NCBI RefSeq assembly: GCF_016918935.1 | Contig: NZ_JAFFOB010000022.1 | Span: 22,837 to 72,615 of the forward strand | Source of the DNA: Roseitranquillus sediminis | GTDB taxonomy: Bacteria; Pseudomonadota; Alphaproteobacteria; Rhodobacterales; Rhodobacteraceae | DNA: 49,779 nucleotides | Direction: 5' to 3' | Shown here: positions 35,670 to 46,893 of the stretch, one piece after another | How positions within the stretch are numbered: the stretch's first letter is position 1 | Layout: the number at the start of each line of letters is the position of its first letter | Position numbers and translations under genes: made by a program | The notes under the pieces: generated by a model | The model's database searches: none | The model's input: only the letters and a program-made list of their open reading frames with translations | What the model was told of the DNA's origin: nothing

Positions 35670-36416
35670 TCAGGCCGGCTTGGGCTCCGGTGCGGCAATT
35701 CCATCAAGGATGCGTAGCGGGCGCCTCGCCCGCTCCGGCAGGCCCGGCGGACTTGACGCCGCCACCCGGCGCGTTGCCTCGACCATCAGTATGCCGCCTG
35801 CATAGCGGTTCGAGATGCGCCGCCCCGCCTCCTCCCAGAATGCACCGGTGCGGAGCCAGAACTCCTGTTCCGTCGGCGGCTGGAACAGCGCCGCCACATG
35901 CCGCTCCGGCAGGAAGCCCTGACGCTTCAACTGCACCTCGAGCTGGCCGAGCGAATAGGGCCTGCCGAAGCCGAAGGGCGTGCGGTCCCGCCGCGCCCAG
36001 AGCCCAGCTCGGTTCGGTACGATGAAGAGGATGCGGCCCTCTGGCGCCAGCACCCGCTCTGCCTCCTCGAGGAGCGAGGTCGGATGCTCGCTCGTCTCGA
36101 GTCCGTGGAGGAAGATGATGCGATCCGCCGACGCCGGCGGCAGAGGCCAGAGCGTCTCGGGACAGAGGACCGAGACGTTTGGCAGACCCGGCGGCCAAGG
36201 CATCACTCCCTGCTGGCCCGGCATCAACGCGACGACCCGGCGCGCGTCCGGGAGGTAGGGCCGCAGGAGCGGCACCGCGAAGCCAAAGCCAACCAGGCTC
36301 AGCCCAGCCATCTGAGGCCAGAGCGCCAGCACCTGTGACCTGATCGCGCGCTGTGCCGCCCGGCCGAGGCGGGTACGGTAGTAGAATGTCCTCAGATCTT
36401 GCACGTCGAGATGCAT
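35670..36416 (-). CDS. Class I SAM-dependent methyltransferase
   Basis: 248-residue Rossmann-fold methyltransferase of the UbiE/Methyltransf_11 type. The start at 36416 gives [20 protein letters not shown], a beginning shared by alphaproteobacterial homologues; an upstream extension overlaps the divergent gloB region and lacks family features. The SAM-binding glycine loop is degenerate ([12 protein letters not shown]), followed by [20 protein letters not shown] and [20 protein letters not shown], normal motifs II and III. The substrate is unknown. It is divergent from gloB, a widespread pairing in Rhodobacterales, with 62 bases between. Confidence 0.87.
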   Translation of the reverse strand: MHLDVQDLRTFYYRTRLGRAAQRAIRSQVLALWPQMAGLSLVGFGFAVPLLRPYLPDARRVVALMPGQQGVMPWPPGLPNVSVLCPETLWPLPPASADRIIFLHGLETSEHPTSLLEEAERVLAPEGRILFIVPNRAGLWARRDRTPFGFGRPYSLGQLEVQLKRQGFLPERHVAALFQPPTEQEFWLRTGAFWEEAGRRISNRYAGGILMVEATRRVAASSPPGLPERARRPLRILDGIAAPEPKPA

Positions 36417-36478
36417 TGCCGCGTCCCCGGTCTTGGGCGATGCTTTGGGAAACCTAGGATCGCCCAAGGAAGAACGCC

Positions 36479-37246
36479 ATGTCTTTCGACCTCGTGACCG
36501 TGCCCTGCAGGACCGACAACTATGCCTTCCTGCTCCATGATCGGGAGAGCGGTCGGACTGCGCTGGTCGATGCGCCGGAAAGCCCACCCATAAAAGCGGC
36601 ACTCGATAAACGGGGCTGGTCGCTCCACGAGATCTGGCTGACGCATCACCATGATGATCATGTCGAAGGCGTAGAGGACCTGCGCGCGGTCTTCGGTCCT
36701 ACCGTCACCGGCGGGCGCGATGACGCCGCGCGGTTGCCCGCCCTCGACCGCGAGGTCGGCGACGGCGATCGCTTCGATTTCGCAGGTGCCGAGGTGCGTG
36801 TCTTGGACGTCTCGGGCCACACGGTCGGGCACATCGCCTTTCACGTGCCGGACGCCAGGGCTGCCTTCACCGGCGACAGCCTCATGGCGCTCGGGTGCGG
36901 GCGCGTCTTCGAGGGTACTGCCGAGCAGATGTGGCGGAGCCTCTCGCGCCTTGCGGATCTGCCGGACGATACCTTGATATGCTCCGGGCACGAGTACACC
37001 GCGAAGAACGCCCGCTTTGCCTTTACGATCGACCCTGACAACCCGGACCTGCAGGCGAGGGCTCGTGAGATCAAGGCCGCACGCGGCGACGGGCGGGCGA
37101 CCGTCCCGTCGCTCCTCGGTGTCGAGAAGTCGACGAACCCTTTCCTGCGGGCCCGATTGCCTGAGGTGAAGGCTGCCATAAATATGACAGATGCGAGCGA
37201 CGCAGAAGCGTTCGCAGAGATCCGCAGGCGCAAGGACGCGTTCTGA
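36479..37246 (+). CDS. gloB: Hydroxyacylglutathione hydrolase (glyoxalase II)
   Basis: Metallo-beta-lactamase-fold thioesterase of 255 residues that hydrolyses S-lactoylglutathione to lactate and glutathione, the second step of methylglyoxal detoxification. The metal-binding THHHDDH is at residues 55-61. Further metal ligands lie in [29 protein letters not shown] and [10 protein letters not shown]. The C-terminal HAGH domain includes [15 protein letters not shown]. Start [17 protein letters not shown] is typical. An AAGAACGCC leader gives only a weak ribosome-binding site. Confidence 0.96.
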   Translation: MSFDLVTVPCRTDNYAFLLHDRESGRTALVDAPESPPIKAALDKRGWSLHEIWLTHHHDDHVEGVEDLRAVFGPTVTGGRDDAARLPALDREVGDGDRFDFAGAEVRVLDVSGHTVGHIAFHVPDARAAFTGDSLMALGCGRVFEGTAEQMWRSLSRLADLPDDTLICSGHEYTAKNARFAFTIDPDNPDLQARAREIKAARGDGRATVPSLLGVEKSTNPFLRARLPEVKAAINMTDASDAEAFAEIRRRKDAF

Positions 37247-37418
37247 GTGCGCCCTGAAAAGCGGCACGACGGGCGGCCTTGGCGGCACACGCCGAATTGT
37301 GCGAGCGGTTAACGAGAAGTGTCTTGAAGGAAAGGTTCTCTTACCGAACTTTAAGACTTGAGCGACCACGGTTGGAACGGGCCTCCACCCTCCGACCCAA
37401 TCAGAGGAGCACACGCCC

Positions 37419-39737
<2,319 letters not shown>

Positions 39738-39748
39738 AGCCGTCCTTC

Positions 39749-39777
39749 GCTCCTGCCGCTCCGAAAGCGGCGGGAGC
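39749..39777 (+). terminator. clpA terminator
   Basis: GCTCCTGCCGCT (39749-39760) and AGCGGCGGGAGC (39766-39777) form a 12-bp stem with one G-U pair and a 5-base loop, followed by GTTTACG. It lies just after the clpA stop and before the convergent OmpA-like gene, so it may serve both. Confidence 0.75.
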
Positions 39778-39818
39778 GTTTACGCACGCGCTTCTCATAC
39801 CGGATACGGTGTGCGGGC

Positions 39819-42332
39819 TTACCTTTCCGTCAACTTTAGCTCGATGCGCCGGTTACGCGCCCGCGCATCGCTCGTCGGCGCCGTATCTACCGGCCGGTAC
39901 TCGCCGAAACCGGCAGGGACCAGGCGGCGCGGCGGGAAGCCAAGCTCATCGGTCATGTACCGCACAACCGACAACGCGCGTGCTTGGCTCAGCTCCCAGT
40001 TGTCCTGATACCGACCGCGACCGGACAGCGGCCGGTCATCGGTGTGGCCATCGACGCGGAGCACCCAGTCTAGTTCGTCCGGGATCTCGCTCGCCACGTC
40101 CCCGAGAAGCGCCGATACACGTTCGATCTGCTGTCGCCCTTCCTCGGACAACTGCGCCGAGCCGGTCTCGAAGAGCACCTCCGACGAAAAGACGAAGCGG
40201 TCGCCCTCCACCCGCACTCCCTCGCGCGCGCCGAGCAGGTCGGTGAGTTGCACTAGGAAATCCGACTGGAATCGCTCCAGCCTTTCCGCCTCGGCCTCGA
40301 GACGCCGCCGCTCGGCTTCCTCTAGGTCCGCACGACGTCGCTCCTCCGCGGCCGCGCGGGCAAGTGCGGAGTTGAGCTGCGCCCCCAGCGTCTCGATCCG
40401 CACCTGCGCGTCGGCGTCACGGGTATCCGCAACGTCAAGAAGCCCCTGCAGTTCGCCGAGTTGGGCGCGCAGTGCCGCCACCTGTTCGTTCAGTGCCGCC
40501 ACCTCGCGGCGGCTCTCGGCCGATGCCGCCTCCTCCCGCCCCAAGGCTGCGTTTGCCGCACTTAGCAAGGCCTCGCGCTGCTCGGCCTCGCTCATCGCCT
40601 CTTCGGCCTGGCGCTCGGCAGCCAGCCGCGCGGCCAGTGCGGCCGCGAGCTCCGCTTCCAGGTCGAGGCCCTCGGCGGCGGCCGACCGCAGCCGGTCGGC
40701 CTCCTGCCGCGCCGTCGCCAGCGCCTGCGCGAGCCGCTCACGCTCGTCCGCTTCCTGACCGGCCGCCGCCCGCAGCGACTCGAGCTCTGCTTCTGCCTGC
40801 GCCAGTTCCGCGCGAAGTACTTCCAGGTCGCCTTCATAGGCGTGGCGCGCTGTCTCCACTGCAGCCAGCGCCTCGTTCAGCAGGGCGACCTCGCCTTCCG
40901 CCTCGTCCCGGCTCAGCAGCGCGGCGGTGAGTGCGGCCTCGGTCGTGGTGAGCTCGATGCGCGTCTCCTCCTCCGCCGTCTCCGTCTGGGCCAGCCGCGC
41001 AGCCGTATCGTCGAGCTGCGCCAGGGCGGCAGCCAGCCGCGTCTCAAGATCCTCCGACGCCGCCTCGGCCGCTGCCAGGAGGGTCAGCGTCTCCTCCGCC
41101 TCCTGCCGGCGCTCCTCCAGCACCAGCGCCATCGCCGTCAGCTCCGCCTCCGACTCCTCAAGCCGTGAACGCAGCGCCTCAGCCGCCGCGGCCTCTGCCA
41201 GCCGCGCCTGCTCCTCCTCGGTCAGCGCGCCCTCCGCAACGGCGAGCTGGCGGCGCAACGCCTCCGCGGCGGCCGCTTCGGCCAGCCGCGCCCGCTCCTC
41301 CTCCGTCAGTGCCGTCTCGACCTCCGCCAGCCGCTGGCGCAGCGCTTCGGCCGCCGCGGCCTCAGCCAGTCGCTCGGCCTCCTCGGCACTGAACGCCTCC
41401 TGCGCCTCGGCGAGCCGCGCCTCCGTGCCGCTCAACTGCTGGCGGAGGTCGGCCGCGGCCGCCTGCTCGTCGGCTAGCGCCGTTTGAAGCGTCTCGACGC
41501 GGCGCTGCAGGTCGCCGTTCGTCGCCTCCCGCTCGGCCAGGTCTGCGCGCAGACCCTCCGCCGCTTCCTCCGACGCCGCCAGCTGGCTGGCGAGCGTGTC
41601 GCTCGTCTCCTCGGCGTCGGTCAGTGCCGCCAGCGCGTCCGAGAGCGAGGCCTCGCGCTCGCTCACCTGCGCCAGCGCGGCGGCGAGCGATGTATCGCGC
41701 TCCTCGAGGTCCGCTCGCAGTTCCGCCGTCATCGCCTCCAGCGCCTCGCGCCGCGCCGCTGCAAGCCGCGCCGCCTCCTCCTGCGCGTCCACCTCCTCGC
41801 GCGCCTGCGCCAATGCGAGCTGCAGCGCCTCGCGCTCGTCGATCAGCCGGTCGCGCGCCGTCTCCAGATCGGCCACCTGCCCTGCCAGCGCCGCACCCTC
41901 GCCCAGCGCCTCGTCCCGCTGCGCGAGAAGCGACGCGACCTGCTCCTCGAATGAGGCGATCCGCTCGGTCTGCGACGCCACCTCGTCCTCGAGCGCGCGG
42001 GCGTCGGCGGTGAGCGAAGCGATCAGCGCCGACTGCGCCTCGGCCTCCTGGCGGACCACGGACAGGCGGTCATCGAGGGCCGCGTTCTCGTCCTCGAGCC
42101 GCGCCACCTCCTGCTGCTCCGCTCCAAGAGCGCGCGCCAACGCATTTAGTTCGCTGGTCAGCTCGGTGAGAGCGCTCTCCTGCCCCGTGATCGTCTCGCG
42201 CAGGACGAACTGCACGACCATGAAGATCGTCAGGACGAACATCAGCACCAGCAGGAGGGCCGTCATGGCGTCGACGAAGCCGGGCCACGTCGCGCCCGCC
42301 ATGCGGTTCACGGCGCGTCGCGTCATTGCCAT
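39819..42332 (-). CDS. MotB/OmpA-domain protein with very long coiled coil
   Basis: 837-residue protein. A MotB-like N-terminus has one membrane helix (about 18-45) with a possible ion-binding aspartate in WPGFVDAMTALLLVLMFVL, as in MotB/ZorB. Then comes a periplasmic coiled coil of roughly 620 residues, rich in Ala, Glu, Arg and Leu, including three 28-residue repeats. The C-terminal OmpA-like peptidoglycan-binding domain has LRVDGHTDDRPLSGRGRYQD and SQARALSVVRYMTDELGFPP, and ends NRRIELKLTER. It follows the ExbB/MotA-like gene after three bases, so the pair should form a proton- or sodium-driven stator-like complex. The role is unknown; resemblance to the ZorA-ZorB core of Zorya defence is architectural only, as no ZorC/D/E gene is present. 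Confidence 0.88.
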   Translation of the reverse strand: MAMTRRAVNRMAGATWPGFVDAMTALLLVLMFVLTIFMVVQFVLRETITGQESALTELTSELNALARALGAEQQEVARLEDENAALDDRLSVVRQEAEAQSALIASLTADARALEDEVASQTERIASFEEQVASLLAQRDEALGEGAALAGQVADLETARDRLIDEREALQLALAQAREEVDAQEEAARLAAARREALEAMTAELRADLEERDTSLAAALAQVSEREASLSDALAALTDAEETSDTLASQLAASEEAAEGLRADLAEREATNGDLQRRVETLQTALADEQAAAADLRQQLSGTEARLAEAQEAFSAEEAERLAEAAAAEALRQRLAEVETALTEEERARLAEAAAAEALRRQLAVAEGALTEEEQARLAEAAAAEALRSRLEESEAELTAMALVLEERRQEAEETLTLLAAAEAASEDLETRLAAALAQLDDTAARLAQTETAEEETRIELTTTEAALTAALLSRDEAEGEVALLNEALAAVETARHAYEGDLEVLRAELAQAEAELESLRAAAGQEADERERLAQALATARQEADRLRSAAAEGLDLEAELAAALAARLAAERQAEEAMSEAEQREALLSAANAALGREEAASAESRREVAALNEQVAALRAQLGELQGLLDVADTRDADAQVRIETLGAQLNSALARAAAEERRRADLEEAERRRLEAEAERLERFQSDFLVQLTDLLGAREGVRVEGDRFVFSSEVLFETGSAQLSEEGRQQIERVSALLGDVASEIPDELDWVLRVDGHTDDRPLSGRGRYQDNWELSQARALSVVRYMTDELGFPPRRLVPAGFGEYRPVDTAPTSDARARNRRIELKLTER
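41118..41369 (-). repeat. Three tandem 84-base (28-residue) repeats in coiled coil
   Basis: Within the OmpA-domain protein, 41286-41369, 41202-41285 and 41118-41201 encode units starting LAEAAAAEALR and, in the first two, ending ALTEEE plus three residues. Each is 28 residues, exactly four heptads, so copies can be gained or lost without breaking the coiled coil. The third copy diverges at its end. Confidence 0.85.
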
Positions 42333-42335
42333 GGA

Positions 42336-43577
42336 TTAGCCCCTGCGGCCGACCAACGGGGTCGGGCCGTCTGCCGGACGTTGGCTCGCCTGCCGGACTG
42401 CCTTCGTCAGCTGCGCGATCTCCTGGCGCAGGTCCGCCACGGTCTCCTGCCTGCCGGCCGACATCTCCTCGAGAATGCGCAGGAGCTGGACGTCCATCGA
42501 GCGCAGGCGCATCCGGCTTTCGGCATCGATACCGCCACCGGCGGCGCCCTCCTGCATCTGCCGCTCGATCAGGTCCGCCAGCCGCGCCTGGGCCTGGGCA
42601 AGCTGGCCCATCGCGGGATCCGGCCCGTCGCTCTCGAGCTGCAACGCCAGCCGCTCCAGCGTCTCGGTCAGGCGGCCGAGCCGGGCATCCGTCTGTGCCC
42701 GGTTCTCCTCCGTCTGCGCGTGCAGGGTCTGGAGCGATTCCATCTGCCCCGCCATGTGCTCGAAGACCGCCGACAGACCGCCCTCGCCCGACCCTTCGCC
42801 CTCGCCGGAGGAAAAGCCGACGCGGGTGATGGTCGACAGCCACTCCTCCAGCTCGCGGTAGAAGCGGTTCTGGCCGTGGCTGGCAAAAAGCTCCAGCAGG
42901 CCGACCACCAGCGAACCGGCCAGGCCGAGCAGCGACGAGGCGAAAGCGACGCCCATGCCGCCCAGCTGCGCCTCGAGACCGCCCATGAGCCGGTTGAAGA
43001 CGTCGAGCCCGCCCTCGCCGTCCCGCGGCGCCAGCGAACGGATTGTCTCGACCAGCGCCGGCACCGTTGTAGCAAGACCGTAGAAAGTGCCCAGAAGTCC
43101 CAGAAAGATGAGCAGGTTCGTGATGTAGCGCGTGATGTCCCGCGCCTCGTCGATGCGCGTCGCCACGCTGTCGAGGATCGACCGCGCCGAGGTCGAGCCG
43201 ATCCGCATCCGCCCCGGTCGCGACCTCAGCAGCGCCGCGAGCGGCGCCAGCAGCCGCGGCGCGCGCGTCATCTGGTGACCGGGCCGGTTCACAGCGAAGC
43301 CCTCGATCCAGCTGACGGATCCCACGAGCTGCAGCACCTGCCAGAAGCAGGCCAGCACCCCGATCACGAAGACGAACGCGATGAAGCCGTTCAAATACGG
43401 GTTCGCCAGGAAAACCGGCGCCACGCTGGGCGCAGCCAGATATGCCCCGAAGCCGACGAGACCCAGGACGATGACCATCGAGAGGATCTGTCGGACAGGT
43501 TGCGAGAAGTGCGCGTCTGCCTCGCGATCGAGCAGGTCCATTGCGAACGGGTCCTGTCGCCGGTGTTTTCCCGGCAT
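42336..43577 (-). CDS. MotA/TolQ/ExbB-family proton channel-like protein
   Basis: 413-residue membrane protein. I start at the ATG ending at 43577 (MPGKHRRQDPFAMDLLDREA); a TTG four codons earlier is in frame. Membrane helices lie at about 33-52, 60-83, then 154-176 and 200-225, where LIFLGLLGTFYGLATTVPAL and GMGVAFASSLLGLAGSLVVG are the MotA/ExbB signatures. A cytoplasmic, Gln/Leu/Arg-rich helical tail (about 260-400) follows. It pairs with the OmpA-domain protein encoded three bases downstream, as MotA pairs with MotB or ZorA with ZorB. No flagellar, Tol or Ton genes are adjacent. Confidence 0.9.
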   Translation of the reverse strand: MPGKHRRQDPFAMDLLDREADAHFSQPVRQILSMVIVLGLVGFGAYLAAPSVAPVFLANPYLNGFIAFVFVIGVLACFWQVLQLVGSVSWIEGFAVNRPGHQMTRAPRLLAPLAALLRSRPGRMRIGSTSARSILDSVATRIDEARDITRYITNLLIFLGLLGTFYGLATTVPALVETIRSLAPRDGEGGLDVFNRLMGGLEAQLGGMGVAFASSLLGLAGSLVVGLLELFASHGQNRFYRELEEWLSTITRVGFSSGEGEGSGEGGLSAVFEHMAGQMESLQTLHAQTEENRAQTDARLGRLTETLERLALQLESDGPDPAMGQLAQAQARLADLIERQMQEGAAGGGIDAESRMRLRSMDVQLLRILEEMSAGRQETVADLRQEIAQLTKAVRQASQRPADGPTPLVGRRG

Positions 43578-43625
43578 TGTTAGGCGCAAGTGCCTGTCGA
43601 GCCAACCGCAAAGCGCGCGGCAGCG

Positions 43626-44165
43626 TTAAAGGGCAAGATCACGCACCCGCCGCGCCAGCCAGTCGAGCTCCGGGTCGCCGATGCCGAGCTCGTGAAGGTG
43701 CGTGACGGTATTCCAAAGATATTCCGTGTTCGGCCCCCTTCCGCCGCGGGCGCGCGAGATCATGGCGGCCTGCTCGTCCGGGGTCAGGTGGCCGCAATAC
43801 TGCTCGTGGTCGGTGTCGACCACGAAGGCCACAGCCTCGACCTCGCGGCCGTCCGCGAGCCGGATCGGCAGGCGCTGCTCGTGGTAGGCCGACGAGATCA
43901 GCTCCCGCTCGCGCAGGTAGGCAAGCGTCTCGTCCTCGCTACCCGCCTCGGCCCGCAGCGCCACGCCGGTGCAGGCGAAACCCGGCCGCGGATTCAGGGC
44001 CAGCACCAGCCCCGGTTGCGCCTCGGTCCCGCGGTGATGGATCGACAGCATGCAGAACGAGCGCGCGTGGTCGGCAAGCGTCGCAATCGACCGCTCCGCC
44101 ACCGGAAAGCCGGCGTGCCACATCAGCGAGCCGTAGCCGAACACCCACAAGTCGTCGCGCCGCAT
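43626..44165 (-). CDS. chaC: ChaC-family gamma-glutamylcyclotransferase
   Basis: 179-residue enzyme that degrades glutathione to 5-oxoproline and Cys-Gly in the cytosol. The substrate-binding YGSL loop lies in LWVFGYGSLMWHAGFP (6-21), with the later family stretches ALNPRPGFACTGVALR and YHEQRLPIRL; the latter holds a glutamate at the expected catalytic region. Length is normal for bacterial ChaC. It is divergent from the DUF2125 gene across 59 bases and ends 48 bases upstream of the ExbB-like start region on the same strand. Confidence 0.93.
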   Translation of the reverse strand: MRRDDLWVFGYGSLMWHAGFPVAERSIATLADHARSFCMLSIHHRGTEAQPGLVLALNPRPGFACTGVALRAEAGSEDETLAYLRERELISSAYHEQRLPIRLADGREVEAVAFVVDTDHEQYCGHLTPDEQAAMISRARGGRGPNTEYLWNTVTHLHELGIGDPELDWLARRVRDLAL

Positions 44166-44224
44166 GCGCTGGCCCTTCTTCTTTCGCGGCCTTATAACGG
44201 CCCCTCAAACCGGGGGAAACGCCG

Positions 44225-45220
44225 ATGCGCGCGCTTCTGATCGTGGTCCTGCTCGCGGCTGCGGGTTGGAGCGGCTACTGGCTCGTGGGCGCCCGGTCCT
44301 TGGAACGGGCGGTCGAGGCGTGGCTCGTCGATCGGAGATGCGAGGGCTGGGCGGCCGACGCCGCGTCGGTCGATGTCCGCGGCTTTCCCAACCGCTTCGA
44401 CCTCACGCTCGAGGCGCTCGACCTGGCGGACCCTGAAACCGGCCTCGCCTGGAGTGCGCCGTTCTTCCAGGTGCTGGCGCTCAGCTACCGCCCGAACCAT
44501 GTCATCGCCGTCTGGCCACCGGACCAGACCATCGCGACGCCCGATGAGCGTGTCGCGGTAAGCGCGGACGATCTCCGCGGCAGCCTCAGACTCGCGCCGG
44601 GCACGGACCTTGCGCTTGAGCAGGCGACGGTGGTGGCTGAGGCCCTGCGCCTTGAATCGGACGCGGGCTGGGAGGCGGCGCTGGAGAACGGGAGGCTGGC
44701 AGCGCGTCGGGTGGAGGGAACGACCTACCAGATCGGGGTTGAGGTGCAGGACCTGGCGCCCGCGGCGGAGGCGGTCGAGCAGATCGACGCCTCGGCTGCC
44801 CTGCCCCGCGAAGTCGACCTCCTGCGCCTCGACGCGCTCGTCACCTTCGACTCGGCCTGGGACCGGCGCGCCATCGAGAAAGAGCGGCCGCAGCCGGTGG
44901 CGATCGACCTGACCGAGGCGCGGGTGAGCTGGGGCGAGCTGGACCTGCGCCTTGGTGGCGAGGTGGACGTGGGGCCGGACGGTGTGCCTGTGGGACGCAT
45001 CACCGTGCGGGCGCAGAACTGGCGCGAGATGCTTACGCTCGCGGTCGCCGCGGGCCTGATCCCGGAGGGGCTGGCGCCGACGCTCGAGAGCGGCCTCGGC
45101 CTGCTGGCCGGGCTTTCCGGCGCGCCGGGGACGCTCGATGCGCCGCTCGACCTGGCGAACGGGCAGATCTCGCTGGGCCCGGTCCCGCTCGGACCTTCGC
45201 CGCGGCTGATCCTGCGCTGA
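44225..45220 (+). CDS. DUF2125 domain protein, exported
   Basis: 331-residue protein with an uncleaved or weakly cleaved N-terminal hydrophobic helix (MRALLIVVLLAAAGWSGYWL). The mature part contains WLVDRRCEGWAADAASVDVR, then GFPNRFDLTLEALDLADP and FFQVLALSYRPNHVIAVWPP, the hallmarks of alphaproteobacterial DUF2125. The fold is expected to be beta-rich and envelope-located, somewhat like AsmA-type proteins; its function is unknown. It is convergent with the extensin gene across three bases. Confidence 0.88.
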   Translation: MRALLIVVLLAAAGWSGYWLVGARSLERAVEAWLVDRRCEGWAADAASVDVRGFPNRFDLTLEALDLADPETGLAWSAPFFQVLALSYRPNHVIAVWPPDQTIATPDERVAVSADDLRGSLRLAPGTDLALEQATVVAEALRLESDAGWEAALENGRLAARRVEGTTYQIGVEVQDLAPAAEAVEQIDASAALPREVDLLRLDALVTFDSAWDRRAIEKERPQPVAIDLTEARVSWGELDLRLGGEVDVGPDGVPVGRITVRAQNWREMLTLAVAAGLIPEGLAPTLESGLGLLAGLSGAPGTLDAPLDLANGQISLGPVPLGPSPRLILR

Positions 45221-45223
45221 GCC

Positions 45224-45985
45224 TCAGCGGCAGTAGCTCGAGCCCCGGCGCTTGGTGTCGAAGTGGAAGTGGTCTCGGTGGAAGCGGTCCGCCTCCGGCC
45301 CGAGCACCGTGCCGAAGCGTCCGCAGGCGGCGCGGTGCATCCGGCGCAGTCTCGATCCGTGCTCTTCGTCGTCCCAGCCGTGCAGCACGCTCAGCGTCTG
45401 GCCGCTGGCGAGAACGATGCCCGAGATGTCGATCGCCCGTCCCTTGCCATGCTCCGACACGCGCGCGTCCGGCTGGTTGTTGATCCCGCGGCAGACGTAG
45501 TGCGCCGCCACACGCAGGCCCGCAGGACCGCCGCCGAATTGCCCAATGGCCGGCTTGACGCCGCCCTCCACCCAGCCCTTCAGCGCCTTGGCGGTGCGAC
45601 AGTCCATGACGGCCGGCTGCCTAAGTCGGAGGCCGGCGACATGGCTGACCCGCACCGGCGCGTCGATCGCACACGCCTGCAGGCGGCCCGCGATCGGCGC
45701 CAGCGTCTCGCCGCGGATCGCCGGGTCTCCGCAGACCGAGCCTGTCGCGAGCACGCCCGGCGAGGCGAGGCGGAGACTGCTGGCGCGCACAGTGGCGCCG
45801 CGGCGCAGGTTCTCGGGCCGCGGCTCCGGGCGGATGGAGTGGTCGAGCGATACTTGCGGCCGTGTAGTCTGCGTCACCTCGGGCTGCGGAAATGGCATCG
45901 CCCGTTCTTCCGGCCGGATCGACACGTCGGGCGCCGACTGCGCCGCCGTCGCCACGAGGGCGAGCACGACGGGAAGAAGCCTCAC
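45224..45985 (-). CDS. Extensin-like C-terminal domain protein, exported
   Basis: 253-residue protein with a signal peptide ([18 protein letters not shown]). A Pro/Arg-rich linker (about 20-65) leads to the extensin-like domain (PF06904): VMDCRTAKALKGWV, then SEHGKGRAIDISGIVLASG and HRDHFHFDTKRRGSSYCR. The His and Asp residues in the last two resemble the metal site of peptidase M15/VanY-type folds, and the Cys residues are probably disulfide-bonded. A cell-wall role is likely. Its start overlaps the dehydrogenase stop (ATGA), so it is translated from the hisC-tyrosine biosynthesis message, an unexpected partnership. Confidence 0.9.
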   Translation of the reverse strand: MRLLPVVLALVATAAQSAPDVSIRPEERAMPFPQPEVTQTTRPQVSLDHSIRPEPRPENLRRGATVRASSLRLASPGVLATGSVCGDPAIRGETLAPIAGRLQACAIDAPVRVSHVAGLRLRQPAVMDCRTAKALKGWVEGGVKPAIGQFGGGPAGLRVAAHYVCRGINNQPDARVSEHGKGRAIDISGIVLASGQTLSVLHGWDDEEHGSRLRRMHRAACGRFGTVLGPEADRFHRDHFHFDTKRRGSSYCR

Positions 45986-46893
45986 CGGCCGCTACCGCGG
46001 CCGAAGTCCGGTGCCGGCGTGTCCTGCCCCGCCTCGATGATGCCGCGGCGGATCGCGCGGGTGCGGGTGAAGTAGGCGTGCAGGTGCTCACCGTCGCCGG
46101 ACCGGATCGCGCGCTGCAGCACGAAGAGTTCCTCGGTGAAGCGGCCGAGCACCTCCAGCGTAGCCTCCTTGTTGGTCAGGAAGACATCGCGCCACATGGT
46201 CGGGTCCGACGCCGCGATGCGCGTGAAGTCGCGGAAACCGGCCGCGGAGTACTTGATGACCTCGCTGTCCGTCACACGCCGCAGGTGATCGGCCACGCCG
46301 ACCATCGTGTAGGCGATGAGGTGCGGCACGTGGCTTGTCACCGCCAGCACGAGATCATGGTGGTCGGGGTCCATCGTCTCGACATGCGAGCCCATCCCCT
46401 CCCAGAGCCGCGCGAGCCGCTTCACCGCCTCGGGATCGGCATCCTCCGGCGGCACGAGGAGGCACCAGCGGTTGTGGAAGAGCGTCGCGAAGCCCGAGCG
46501 CGGCCCGGACTGCTCGGTCCCCGCCAGCGGGTGGCCGGGAATGAAGCGGACGCCCTGCGGCACGTGCGGCGCGACCGCCTCCACAACCGCCCGCTTCACC
46601 GAGCCCACGTCGGTCAGCGTCGCGCCCGGCGCGAGGTGCGGTGCAATCTCGGCGGCGACGGCGGCCATCGCGCCGACCGGCGTCGCCAGCACGACGAGGT
46701 CGGCGCCCTCGACCGCCTCGGCGGCACTGTCGGTCACGCGGTCGCAGAGCCCGATCTCCAGCGCCGTCGCCCGCGTCTCGGCGGACCGCGCCGTGCCCAC
46801 GATCTCGCCGGCGAGCCCGCCTGCTCGCATGGCATGGGCCATGGACGAGGCGATCAGCCCCAGTCCGATCAGCGCAACGCGGCGGTATATCAC
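45982..46893 (-). CDS. tyrC: Prephenate/arogenate dehydrogenase
   Basis: 303-residue NAD(P)-dependent dehydrogenase of tyrosine synthesis, TyrA/TyrC family. The Rossmann loop is [14 protein letters not shown] (6-19). The substrate pocket shows [32 protein letters not shown] and [10 protein letters not shown] with the catalytic histidine region. There is no chorismate mutase or ACT domain. Cyclohexadienyl or arogenate specificity cannot be told by eye. It overlaps hisC upstream and the extensin gene downstream, both by ATGA. Pairing with a hisC-type aminotransferase that can act on aromatic keto acids is common. Confidence 0.93.
   Translation of the reverse strand: MIYRRVALIGLGLIASSMAHAMRAGGLAGEIVGTARSAETRATALEIGLCDRVTDSAAEAVEGADLVVLATPVGAMAAVAAEIAPHLAPGATLTDVGSVKRAVVEAVAPHVPQGVRFIPGHPLAGTEQSGPRSGFATLFHNRWCLLVPPEDADPEAVKRLARLWEGMGSHVETMDPDHHDLVLAVTSHVPHLIAYTMVGVADHLRRVTDSEVIKYSAAGFRDFTRIAASDPTMWRDVFLTNKEATLEVLGRFTEELFVLQRAIRSGDGEHLHAYFTRTRAIRRGIIEAGQDTPAPDFGRGSGR

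Noticed and set aside
39819-43577. Complete Zorya anti-phage system
   Set aside because: Only a ZorA/ZorB-like membrane pair is present; flanking genes are clpA and chaC, with no helicase or nuclease effector.
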